DNA of 32,336 nucleotides from an uncultured bacterium (GCA_913051705.1 CAJXCW010000024.1:1-32336); one strand, 5' to 3'; counted from the stretch's first letter, positions 17,110 to 25,116 are shown. Numbers and translations: made by a program. The notes: generated by a model from the sequence alone, not told the origin.

Positions 17110-17832
17110 TTACTCCTCACCAAGGAATTTTGACTTGTGTTGCATGAAAACCTCCGTCGCCTGTTCATAATCGTCGTGACGACCGATATCAAGCCAATAA
17201 TCCGTACAGGGATAACCGAAGACAGGTTCCCGATGTTTCTTGACCAGACTAAGAACAAGTTCATTAAAGTCGAGACGAACCCCCGGTTGAATATATTTCA
17301 GTACCGCCGGATCGAATATATAGATTCCCATACTCACCTGATAGTCGAGTGTTGGTTTCTCAATATAATCTGTCAATTCGTAGTTGTCATTGACGTGCAT
17401 CACACCCAGGTCGATTTTTTGTTGCTTGGTATGCATGGCAATCGTGAGTATACCCTTCTTTTCGTTATGATAATCGATCAGATGACGATAATTGAAATCG
17501 GTCAGCACATCTCCATTCATCATAAGAAACGTTTCATCCAGACTGTGTTGCTGGTTGATTAATGCGACCGGGCCGGCGGTTCCGAGGGGTTCCGGCTCTC
17601 GAACATAAGATATGGGAATACCGAATCTGCTGCCGTCTTGATAATACGCTTCTAACAGCTCCGCCAAATATCCTACCGATAGTATGATCTCATCAATGCC
17701 GTAGTGTACCAGTTGATGAATGACGATATCCAGGATGGGACGGTCGTCTACGGGCATCAGAGGTTTGGGCAGGATGGTTGTATAAGGGGCTAGCCGGGTA
17801 CCTTTCCCTCCGGCCAGAATAATGGCTTTCAT
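17110..17832 (-). CDS. NDP-sugar nucleotidyltransferase (sugar-1-phosphate)
   Basis: A 240-residue nucleotidyltransferase with the signature MKAIILAGGKGTRLAPYTTI, LPKPLMPVDDRP at 21-32, EPLGTAGPV at 81-89 and the metal-binding NGD at 106-108. Gly-Thr-Arg-Leu and the following Pro-Lys-Pro form the NTP-binding loop. The length is that of a stand-alone GT-A pyrophosphorylase domain; no left-handed beta-helix or CBS domains are attached. It activates a sugar-1-phosphate for the following enzymes; the nucleotide and sugar are not decided. GGAGAG lies just before ATG 17832. It is the first gene of the minus-strand glycan cluster, so the regulatory region at 17833-18054 should control it. Confidence 0.9.
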   Translation of the reverse strand: MKAIILAGGKGTRLAPYTTILPKPLMPVDDRPILDIVIHQLVHYGIDEIILSVGYLAELLEAYYQDGSRFGIPISYVREPEPLGTAGPVALINQQHSLDETFLMMNGDVLTDFNYRHLIDYHNEKKGILTIAMHTKQQKIDLGVMHVNDNYELTDYIEKPTLDYQVSMGIYIFDPAVLKYIQPGVRLDFNELVLSLVKKHREPVFGYPCTDYWLDIGRHDDYEQATEVFMQHKSKFLGEE

Positions 17833-17920
17833 CTGCTCTCCATTAGCAATTTTATAGGGTCCATGACATGATTCCCCGGCGCCTCATGCTGCACCATCAT
17901 TTGATTATTCGGCAAATACT

Positions 17921-17948
17921 TTGACAGGATGGGTATGCACGCTATACT
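17921..17948 (+). promoter_or_regulatory. Sigma70-type promoter toward the plus-strand GT4 gene
   Basis: TTGACA at 17921-17926 and TATACT at 17943-17948 are separated by 16 bases. The first matches the consensus fully and the second at five of six places. Transcription would begin near 17955 and give a leader of about 100 bases before ATG 18055. Its TTTGACAGGAT word is repeated in inverted orientation at 18021-18031, within the opposing promoter. The assumption is that this organism's main sigma factor reads the standard consensus. Confidence 0.55.
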
Positions 17949-18000
17949 TTGGTCGTGGTTTGTCTCATAAAATGCCTGTTTATGGCTTACGGTCATGACG

Positions 18001-18030
18001 AATCTAATTAAACCTGTATAATCCTGTCAA
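18001..18030 (-). promoter_or_regulatory. Sigma70-type promoter toward the minus-strand glycan cluster
   Basis: On the minus strand TTGACA (18030-18025) is followed after 18 bases by TAGATT (18006-18001), four of six matches to the -10 consensus. Transcription would begin near 17994 and run about 160 bases to ATG 17832. It faces the plus-strand promoter at 17921-17948, so the two leaders would overlap by about 40 bases. The weak -10 box lowers confidence. Confidence 0.4.
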
Positions 18031-18054
18031 ATACTTATTAGTACCGATAATTTC

Positions 18055-19137
18055 ATGAATGCACTCCTTGTTACTCATCACTGGCCGCCGTTTACGCACC
18101 ATTCTCCTTCCGGGGGGTATCAACGGTTAGCATATTATATGGCGCAATTATGCGATGTAGATGTTCTGATGTGGCATAAGCGTAACGTGGCTATGCCGGA
18201 TGATGGTGATTCTCCTTTTCCTGTTCATCGTGTCATAACCCCCTCATCCGATATGTTTCTGGAGCGTAGATTAATGCTCTCCTGGCATGCCCGCAGAATG
18301 GCCCCCTCTTTTAACCTCGTCCATGCGCTTTATCCTGTACCGGCTCTGTTTCCTTCCAGAGTTTGTCCCACCGTGGCGACCGTACACGTTTTACCTGGAA
18401 TCAAACCAGGACTCTGGACAAAATACCATGGCGTCATCCAGACGATGGCGTTTAAGAGAACCAGTCATATCATAGTTGTTTCTACTAATTTATATGATGT
18501 TTTAGCGGATCGATATGGATCGAAGAAGGTGACCTATATACCGCACGGAATCGATATTCATGTGTTTAAACCCGGCCGATTTGATACGGCGGCCTTACGG
18601 CACCGTCTGCTCCGGGACCGTTTCCGGCTCCTGGTGTTGCAGGTTGGCGCCCACGGAAGTGATATCCAGTTTCTTATGCAGCTGGCTAAGAGGTATCAGG
18701 ATATTCTGTTTCTTATCATTAACAGTGCTCGTCCCCACCGACTGAGTAATGAGCGCCAGGACATTCCATCGGATTATCCGAACATCAAATGGATGCGGGA
18801 TGTGAGTGAGAAGGATATGATATCCATATACGATGCATCGGATATATTCTTTCGGCCATTGAAATTTGCAACCGCTAATAATTCGATTCTGGAAGCTATG
18901 GCGATGAGTAAACCCATTATCACGCATGCAATACCGGGCGTTACGGACTATCTTGATGATGCTACCGCATTTCTGGTAAAAGAAAATAAGGATTTAATGT
19001 CACAATTTCAGTATGCGGTAGAACACCCTGATGAACGGGAAGAAAAAGGACGCTGTGCCCGCGGTCGGGCCGAGGAAGAGTTTGCCTGGGAACATGTGGC
19101 GCAACGAACCATGAAGGTCTATGAACAGATAGGGTAA
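18055..19137 (+). CDS. GT4-like glycosyltransferase (only plus-strand gene)
   Basis: The 360-residue GT-B protein begins MNALLVTHHWPPFTHHSPSG with the glycine-containing acceptor loop, then PSFNLVHALYPVPALF. The donor domain has YIPHGIDIHVFKPG, VLQVGAHGSDIQFL and YDASDIFFRPLKFATANN followed by SILEAMAMSKPII, where the E-x7-E region is NNSILEAMA. The second Glu is present; the first position is replaced, a variant seen in some GT4 members. No Shine-Dalgarno site precedes ATG 18055. The gene is transcribed against all its neighbours and ends 33 bases from the convergent kinase gene, with no terminator-like hairpin between them. It probably modifies the same glycan but is separately controlled. 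Confidence 0.82.
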   Translation: MNALLVTHHWPPFTHHSPSGGYQRLAYYMAQLCDVDVLMWHKRNVAMPDDGDSPFPVHRVITPSSDMFLERRLMLSWHARRMAPSFNLVHALYPVPALFPSRVCPTVATVHVLPGIKPGLWTKYHGVIQTMAFKRTSHIIVVSTNLYDVLADRYGSKKVTYIPHGIDIHVFKPGRFDTAALRHRLLRDRFRLLVLQVGAHGSDIQFLMQLAKRYQDILFLIINSARPHRLSNERQDIPSDYPNIKWMRDVSEKDMISIYDASDIFFRPLKFATANNSILEAMAMSKPIITHAIPGVTDYLDDATAFLVKENKDLMSQFQYAVEHPDEREEKGRCARGRAEEEFAWEHVAQRTMKVYEQIG

Positions 19138-19170
19138 GGAATCAAATAGGAATGTCGGCAGGAATTTTAA

Positions 19171-21387
19171 CTAAACCTGAGGCGTCTTAGGGTCTTCAGA
19201 CTCCGGCGTGTCGTAGTTGCCATAATATTTATACCGGTAATAATACTGATTGTAGTAATAACCATATCGGCGATTCACATCTACATTATTCAACAATCCT
19301 CCAAGGACTTTACCCCCGGCACGTTCTATCTGGTCGATGCTGAATTTCGCCGAATCCCGCTTGGTCTCCTCCATGTTGAGTACCAATATGATCCCTTGCG
19401 TTTTAGCACCCAGTACCGCTGCATCAATCGCCGCAACGACAGGCGGTGTGTCCAGAATGATAATATCCATATGTTCTTTTAAAATATCCAGTATCTCCGT
19501 CATGCGTTGAGAACCAATCATCTCGCCGGGATTAGGCGGCGAGGAGCCCGCCGGAAGAACAAACAGATTGTCGATGTCTGTCTGACGAATAGCCTCATTC
19601 CAATGTATCTGCCCCACCAATACGTCCGTAATACCCGGATTTTTGGGCAAACGGAAAATTTTATGGATGACGGGTCTTCGAAGATCTGTATCAATTATCA
19701 ATGTCTTTTTGCCCGATTGGGCAAACACAGTAGCCAGATTCGATGTCGTCAGCGATTTTCCTTCTGAAGGGTTAGGGCTTGAAATTACAAACGCTTGCAA
19801 GGGATCACCGCTCGTAAAGGTGAACAGCAAGCTGGTACGTATATTTCGATAGGATTCAACAATTGGGTCCTTTGGATCAAAGTGAGCAATTATCCGAGAA
19901 TCATACGCTTCTTCATTGGATATTATTGTACCAGGTAGAAAGCGTAACCATTTGCGCGTCGGCTTACCATCATCGATTTTGGGTATTTCTCCCAATAGAG
20001 GAATCTGTAAAAAACGGGAAATTTCATCTGAAGACTTAAGAGAGGTATCCATATATTCCAGTAGAAACACAGCCCCCAATCCCAAAGACATACCCAAAAT
20101 GGCGCCGAAAAGAATCTTCCTTGAAGCCGTGGACGGTACCGGGGCCTTCGGCCGATACGCCGGATCGATCATCTTGACTCCGCCGCTCTGGGTTGCTTTT
20201 TTTAACTGACTCTCTTCATTTAATTGGATTAAGACATTATAATTTGTCTCGTATAGCTCTTGAGAACGCATCAAGCGTCGTAAATGAAGCTCATTATTGA
20301 AAAAGGCCGTATTGCCGTCAGTCGTGAATTCCTGGATTTTAATATCATAGTATTCGGCCTCAGTGGTGAGCTCAAACATGGCGTCTTCGGCAGCATCTAT
20401 TTTAGCCTTGAGGGTTGGAAGTAGATTCTGTTTCTGGGGTGATGAGATCTGGTAGATACGGGCGTAAACTTCATTTTCTTTTAATTGAATATCCCGTATC
20501 TGTTTGTTGATTTCAATAAGATCCGGATGCGTTTGGTCTAATGAGTTTCGCAGTGTGGCCTGTAACGACTCCAGACTATCTGCTTTGGCGCCAATCGATC
20601 GAATTTCCTGATCTATCTGGTCAACCAACAGGTCTACATTGTTGTAAGTATATTGCCGCCTTGATATTTCATCTTGTCGTTGGCGATAAATACGTAGTTT
20701 GATCGCCGTTAATTCCCGCTGAACTTCGATTTCATCCAGCTTGATCTGAAATGCCATAAAACCTGTGTTTCCTACCGAGCCGGGATTTCCGGGTATGATA
20801 TGTTGTTCGCGAGTGAAATTTTGAATTTCGATCTCTTTAGTTTCCAGCTTATTACGAAGTAATGTGATCTGCTCATCCAGATATACATCGCTTTCAACCA
20901 TGCTTTCGCTTTCAATGTCGATGAGCCTTTTCTGAAAGAGATGGCTGGAGACGTCAGCCAGTCTATACGCGAGATCCGGGCTACTGGCGCTTGCCGTGAT
21001 TCTGAAAAAGGACTGCACCGCATCTGCATTAAGAGAGAGATTAAATTCAATAAGATTTTCCAGAGACAGGTTTTGGTTTTGCGCGATGATGGAAGCCTCG
21101 TCAGCAGACAATGAATCGAGCAATTCATTTCTGAATATACCGGTACGAAAAATACGATCATAATAATCAACCGACTGTGCTACTGCACGGACCACGGCCC
21201 CATCGCCACTTGTACTCAAAGTACGCGTATCGATTTTCACGGTGGCGGAAGAGATATAAACGGGTGGCGTAGTAAACGCATCGTACAAAGCGATTCCCAG
21301 AACGAGTACGAAAGAGAGCATCAAAATCCATTTCTTTCGATAAACGACGCCAATATAATCTTGAAGGCGAATTTCAGTTCCTTGCAA
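19171..21387 (-). CDS. Wzc-like polysaccharide co-polymerase fused to BY-kinase
   Basis: A 738-residue inner-membrane protein. It has a Wzz domain with TM1 at about 16-35, a long periplasmic coiled-coil region (about 150-400), the PxxP-type second membrane segment with KAPVPSTASRKILFG near 420-440, and a cytoplasmic tyrosine kinase. Walker A is PSEGKS at about 540-545, Walker A' IIDTDLRRP near 564-572, and Walker B ILDTPP near 644-649. The tail YGYYYNQYYYRYKYYGNY, about 708-725, is the tyrosine cluster that is autophosphorylated in this family. The protein controls chain length and drives export with the Wza-like protein encoded just upstream. The start is TTG 21387, backed by AGGAGA seven bases before it and by the lack of a nearby ATG. 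Confidence 0.93.
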   Translation of the reverse strand: MQGTEIRLQDYIGVVYRKKWILMLSFVLVLGIALYDAFTTPPVYISSATVKIDTRTLSTSGDGAVVRAVAQSVDYYDRIFRTGIFRNELLDSLSADEASIIAQNQNLSLENLIEFNLSLNADAVQSFFRITASASSPDLAYRLADVSSHLFQKRLIDIESESMVESDVYLDEQITLLRNKLETKEIEIQNFTREQHIIPGNPGSVGNTGFMAFQIKLDEIEVQRELTAIKLRIYRQRQDEISRRQYTYNNVDLLVDQIDQEIRSIGAKADSLESLQATLRNSLDQTHPDLIEINKQIRDIQLKENEVYARIYQISSPQKQNLLPTLKAKIDAAEDAMFELTTEAEYYDIKIQEFTTDGNTAFFNNELHLRRLMRSQELYETNYNVLIQLNEESQLKKATQSGGVKMIDPAYRPKAPVPSTASRKILFGAILGMSLGLGAVFLLEYMDTSLKSSDEISRFLQIPLLGEIPKIDDGKPTRKWLRFLPGTIISNEEAYDSRIIAHFDPKDPIVESYRNIRTSLLFTFTSGDPLQAFVISSPNPSEGKSLTTSNLATVFAQSGKKTLIIDTDLRRPVIHKIFRLPKNPGITDVLVGQIHWNEAIRQTDIDNLFVLPAGSSPPNPGEMIGSQRMTEILDILKEHMDIIILDTPPVVAAIDAAVLGAKTQGIILVLNMEETKRDSAKFSIDQIERAGGKVLGGLLNNVDVNRRYGYYYNQYYYRYKYYGNYDTPESEDPKTPQV

Positions 21388-21434
21388 GGATTTATCTCCT
21401 GTACGGGTTTTCAGTTGCTGTGAGACATCATGTT

Positions 21435-22382
21435 TTATCGACGGTAAAGAATCAGACTTAAAATGGATATTCCACTGCCGAAGCCTGCAATAGCCGCAAT
21501 ACGACTTGCCGTAAAAAACCGTTTTCGAACAACAATTAGATCTCCCGGCTCTACAGGTGGGCTGAGCGGTTCTTGGCCGGTACGAAGCAATTCTGAAATA
21601 TTTATAGTAAACTCTCTTTTTACATCGTTTCGTCCACTTGGTTTTAGCAAACGGACATCGTGCTTACGCGCACCATCCGAAAAACCGCCGGCCTGTATAA
21701 TCATATCGTAGACTTTAGCGCCGGGCAGGACAGGATATTGTCCAGGACTGTTTACGCCGCCCTCTATACTGACCAGAGAAGAGATCTCACCGCCGGGTAC
21801 CACAATAATATCACCGTCTTTAAGGTCAGGTAAATAGCTGAGGTCTCCTGTTTCCAAAAAACGTGCCAGATTAACATCAAGAACAGCCATCCCTTGATTC
21901 GTCAGTCTACGTAGTTTAATGTCATCTTGTCGGGCAATGGGTAATAACCCGCCTGCTGCCGTAATAGCGCCTTGAATGCCGGCTTCTTGCTCCACTCTGA
22001 TCACGCCCGGGGAAAAGACCTGGCCTAAAACAGAAACTTTGATCTGATCCAGGAAAGCGTCCTCAGCCCACAAAACATCTACGGCTTGCGGCGGCCTTCC
22101 CAATGACCGGGTTAATTGGAGCGTAATGATTGTTCTGAGACGATTCAGGGTAAAACCATTGAGATCTTCTGAACCCATAAACGGATATTGAATGGTGCCA
22201 TCTGGTCTCACCACGACGGTCCGCGTAAGATCCTCACGATCCAGTACCGTAATGGTAAGCCGGTCGCCCGGCTGAATCCGTCTTCCCTGTCCATAGCTGA
22301 TCGCACTGGAAATAACGGTAATACTAACTAATACCGAACAAACTATACGAATGAATAACATCAGATCACATACTCTCCACAT
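21435..22382 (-). CDS. Wza-like polysaccharide export protein (Poly_export plus SLBB)
   Basis: The 315-residue protein starts with a signal peptide-like stretch (MLFIRIVCSVLVSITVISSA). GRRIQPGDRLTITVLDRED then opens the Poly_export domain. Two SLBB-type segments follow: VLGQVFSPGVIRVE with GAITAAGG, and IEGGVNSPGQYPV with DMIIQAGGF. PGDLIVV precedes a hydrophobic C-terminal helix ending SLILYRR. No lipobox cysteine is evident, unlike E. coli Wza. It should form the periplasmic/outer-membrane channel for the polysaccharide. ATG 22382 and ATG 22361 (second Met) are both possible starts; GGAG lies 13 bases before the latter. A TATAAT word at 22385-22390 lacks a matching -35. It forms an operon with the kinase gene 47 bases downstream. 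Confidence 0.9.
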   Translation of the reverse strand: MWRVCDLMLFIRIVCSVLVSITVISSAISYGQGRRIQPGDRLTITVLDREDLTRTVVVRPDGTIQYPFMGSEDLNGFTLNRLRTIITLQLTRSLGRPPQAVDVLWAEDAFLDQIKVSVLGQVFSPGVIRVEQEAGIQGAITAAGGLLPIARQDDIKLRRLTNQGMAVLDVNLARFLETGDLSYLPDLKDGDIIVVPGGEISSLVSIEGGVNSPGQYPVLPGAKVYDMIIQAGGFSDGARKHDVRLLKPSGRNDVKREFTINISELLRTGQEPLSPPVEPGDLIVVRKRFFTASRIAAIAGFGSGISILSLILYRR

Positions 22383-22418
22383 TCATTATACAACAGAAAA
22401 AAATATTCTTGCGTCATC

Positions 22419-23408
22419 TTAAAAATCAAGAGACGCACTTATTCGGTGCGTACCTTCCGGCGTTTGTTTTTGAAATGCGTAATCCAACATAATACGACCA
22501 ACGATCAGACCGGCGCCGGTAGTAAAACGTTCTCCATATCCGATGCGTACAGCAATCAGCTTATTATACCAGTACTCACCACCAATTGAAAAAGTTTCTG
22601 CATTATACAGTTTGTGTTGTTCCGAAATAACCAAGGTGCTGTTCCACATACGGAGAGGCTGTGTATAGCTGAATCCCATACGAATACCCGGTTTGATTGT
22701 TTCGTTACTACGATTGTTCCATCCGACATACGTGCCCGTTAAATCCCGAACAGTGAGTCCCATGGCAAGATGCCCTGCATGGTCGCTGCCTAAAAGATTT
22801 TTTAGCCCCAGACGGAGCATCATCCCCACATCTATCCCAAACCCGTTGGAAGTTTTGTTGCCGATAGATTGATGCAGATATTTTATATTCACAGCAACAG
22901 GCAATTCAATAGGTACCCGGCCGTAGAAAATAAAATCAGGTTTGAATTTATACAGCTTGGCAATGGATAGCATGTAAACCTGTTCCGTATCATTACCCGG
23001 AAGCGAGCTACCGGGTAACCCCGGTTGATTGATACCGCTCCGACCTGGTGTTGCCGTACTGAAACCAGGTATGTCGTCCACATTAAGATAGATCCAGCTT
23101 AATCCAATAGTAAATCGATTTTTAAGTGGTAGTGCCACATTAATAAAACTATGGTTTGCCAATGATTTAAATAAGAAAGCGTGTGTTGCATATATTTGTG
23201 GAGAACGTACTTGAGACAAACCTGCCGGGTTCCAATAGGCGGCAGTCCCATCATCAGCTAAGGCAATAAACGCGCCTCCCATAGCAATAGGTCGAGCGCC
23301 CACACCGATTCTCAATAAGGATTCGGCATAATCTCCCCCCTCAACAGTAGGGGGAGGTAAACACCACAAAACAACAACACAAATATATCGAATACATGGT
23401 CGCTTAAT
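22419..23408 (-). CDS. PorV/PorQ-like (UPF0164) outer-membrane beta-barrel protein
   Basis: The protein of about 329 residues has the family signature ESLLRIGVGARPIAMGGAF followed by ADDGTAAYWNPAGL, then alternating strands ending in a C-terminal Phe (SASLDF), as expected of an outer-membrane barrel. No in-frame ATG exists. The frame is open upstream to a TAA near 23456. An ATT at 23408, with GAGGA five bases before it, would give MKRPCIRYICVVVLWCL, a convincing signal peptide. The TTG at 23369 would leave only a stub. Alternatively an ATG at 23397 in another frame gives MYSIYLCCCFVVFTSP and would join this frame if one C were lost from a C5 run. The gene heads the export operon; its role is unknown. 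Confidence 0.8.
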   Translation of the reverse strand: MKRPCIRYICVVVLWCLPPPTVEGGDYAESLLRIGVGARPIAMGGAFIALADDGTAAYWNPAGLSQVRSPQIYATHAFLFKSLANHSFINVALPLKNRFTIGLSWIYLNVDDIPGFSTATPGRSGINQPGLPGSSLPGNDTEQVYMLSIAKLYKFKPDFIFYGRVPIELPVAVNIKYLHQSIGNKTSNGFGIDVGMMLRLGLKNLLGSDHAGHLAMGLTVRDLTGTYVGWNNRSNETIKPGIRMGFSYTQPLRMWNSTLVISEQHKLYNAETFSIGGEYWYNKLIAVRIGYGERFTTGAGLIVGRIMLDYAFQKQTPEGTHRISASLDF

Positions 23409-23530
23409 ACAAATCCTCGCGATCTTAAAAAGGCTATGACTATTGAAATGTATTTACACTTGAACAACGTCCATGAAGTCGGTGGTTTCATTGAAATCAA
23501 TCTACGAAACCATACAATACCAGAAGAATA

Positions 23531-23559
23531 ACAATACGTTTTTCCTCAATTGGTGTCAA
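23531..23559 (-). promoter_or_regulatory. Sigma70-type promoter for the export operon
   Basis: On the minus strand TTGACA (23559-23554) and TATTGT (23536-23531) are 17 bases apart. The first is a full consensus match and the second matches at four of six places. The region around it is AT-rich. Transcription would begin near 23525 and give a leader of about 115 bases to the proposed ATT start at 23408. It lies in the 234-base gap after the truncated glycosyltransferase gene, so the barrel, Wza-like and Wzc-like genes can be expressed apart from the housekeeping block. Confidence 0.5.
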
Positions 23560-23642
23560 TGAAATATTCTTGAAATACAGTGTTGTAGAAATAATTTGCA
23601 CCCACTCAAACGAAGAAGTGTAGAATGTGATCTGAAGATTAT

Positions 23643-24344
23643 TCAATCCTCCATATATGACGATGCGGCAGGATGGGTTTGGGGGGATGGTATATCGTGG
23701 GTTTGACAGATCGTATCCTGTCTTACACGGAATGTATTCATGATTTGATGACAGAGATCATAGAGACGCTGCCGACATATGTCTTGCCCGTCGGCAGTGT
23801 CTATAACGGAGATATCATTACGGCGATAATATTTAATGATATGCTGTTCCAGAAGATGAGAATATGTGATAAAATAATCCACGCGTTGTGACGAGACGAT
23901 ATCCCAAATTCGATAATAGCTTATGAGGAAGGGATACACACTACGGAACGATTGAGGTGATTTTGATGGTTCCGGGGCAGGCCCTTGCCAGAAGGAGAGG
24001 ATCGAAGGATGAAGGAGACATATATGACAAGTTTCCGGCTGGGTAAGGACACCCTTGGCAAAATACCGGTTGTTAGATATGACCAGATCATACCCTCTCA
24101 GATCAATATGTTCAATCATCGTTGGAAATAACGGCAAATAGTATTTATAGTACTTTGTAATACCAGGCAGTTTTTGAAGCCGGGAGGACCGAACGGTTAT
24201 CGCGGTCATAACCGAAGGTATGGCTTCAGGTTTATAAAACAGGGTATATACATCCGCATCAGGGAATAGAGTGCATAGGGACTCCAGACTCTGTTCTTCT
24301 TCTGCCCTGTTTATGAGCCAATCATGAATAATCGCCGTCTTCAC
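23643..24344 (-). pseudogene. Truncated GT4 glycosyltransferase, N-terminal domain only
   Basis: The 233-residue product starts VKTAIIHDWLI and continues LESLCTLFPDADVYTLFYKP, LQKLPGITKYYKYYLPLFP and GYDLVISNNRYFAKGVLTQP, the N-terminal half of WbaZ/WcaI-like GT4 enzymes. It ends soon after the VDYFITYSHLLEQHIIKYY block. The whole donor-binding half with its E-x7-E motif is absent, and several positions are unusual (the GGEK-like loop reads RAEEEQ). GTG 24344 has AGGAGA seven bases upstream, so translation of this piece looks possible. The last 40 residues match nothing I know. It is most simply a decaying gene, but a retained single-domain protein cannot be excluded. It follows the synthase gene by 16 bases. 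Confidence 0.6.
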
Positions 24345-24360
24345 AAGATGGTCTCCTGCA

Positions 24361-25116
24361 TCAACCCGGTTTTTTATGGATCGCGTCGGCAAATTCCCGA
24401 ATTAATGCCGGGGAAGCCTGTTCTTCAAGAATAGTACCAGTGACGACAAAATCCGCCCCGGCCTGTACTTTTTCTCGGGCAATCTGCGGTGACCGGATGC
24501 CTCCGCCTACGATTATAGGAATGGACACGTTATCAGAAACGAATTCGACCATTGTTTCCGGTACCGACGGTCGGGCGCCGCTGCCGGCATCCAGATAAAC
24601 CATATGCATCCCCAGATATTCGGCAGCCAGGGCATGAGCAACGGCAATCGTGGACTTATCTCTAGGTATCGGTCGTGTATTGCTCATGAATTCCGCTGAT
24701 GTGATCGAATCGGAGCCGATCAAAATATACCCGGTTGCAATGGGTTCCAAATCGTATGCTTGAATAATCGGCGCGGCATGAACCTGTTCACCAATAAGAT
24801 ATTGAGGATTCCTGCCGCTTATTAAAGAGAGGAACAGGATCGCATCTGCATGACGTGAGATATGATGCAATGCTCCTGGAAATAAGATAATCGGGATATC
24901 AACATGGGCTTTCACCTGGCTGACGGCTTCGTCCAAATCAACGGTAAGCATCAGACTGCTGCCGATAAGTAAGGCATCCACCCCATTGGCTTCACAACAA
25001 ACAGCCATATCTATAAGGGGCGCGCCGGATAACTTGTCCGGTTCGAGTAAGGCCAGATAGCCGGCCCCCTTTTCGGATCGTACATGTAATAGATGGTTCA
25101 ATACGGTATTTAACAT
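24361..25116 (-). CDS. Geranylgeranylglyceryl-phosphate synthase, group II (PcrB/GGGPS family)
   Basis: This 251-residue TIM-barrel prenyltransferase joins sn-glycerol-1-phosphate to a polyprenyl diphosphate, forming the first ether bond of archaeal-type lipids. Recognised blocks are YLALLEPDKLSG at about 20-31, LLIGSSLML, ILFPGALHHIS, ADAILFLSLISGRNPQYLIG, TGYILIGSDS, the SNTRPIP segment, YLDAGSGA and PIIVGGGIRSPQIA. The SNTxPIP and LSLISGRNP blocks fit group II, found in many FCB bacteria and some archaea. Group and prenyl chain length are judged from memory. It starts at ATG 25116 without a clear ribosome site, 78 bases after alaS. No glycerol-1-phosphate dehydrogenase or UbiA gene is in view. 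Confidence 0.9.
   Translation of the reverse strand: MLNTVLNHLLHVRSEKGAGYLALLEPDKLSGAPLIDMAVCCEANGVDALLIGSSLMLTVDLDEAVSQVKAHVDIPIILFPGALHHISRHADAILFLSLISGRNPQYLIGEQVHAAPIIQAYDLEPIATGYILIGSDSITSAEFMSNTRPIPRDKSTIAVAHALAAEYLGMHMVYLDAGSGARPSVPETMVEFVSDNVSIPIIVGGGIRSPQIAREKVQAGADFVVTGTILEEQASPALIREFADAIHKKPG

Noticed and set aside
17137-17562. Plus-strand open frame of 141 codons opposite the nucleotidyltransferase
   Set aside because: The minus-strand gene is certain from its GGKGTRL motif; the antisense frame has no family features.
18017-18022. TATAAT on the plus strand close to the GT4 start
   Set aside because: No acceptable -35 element lies 16 to 18 bases upstream; the TTACGG candidate is 24 bases away.
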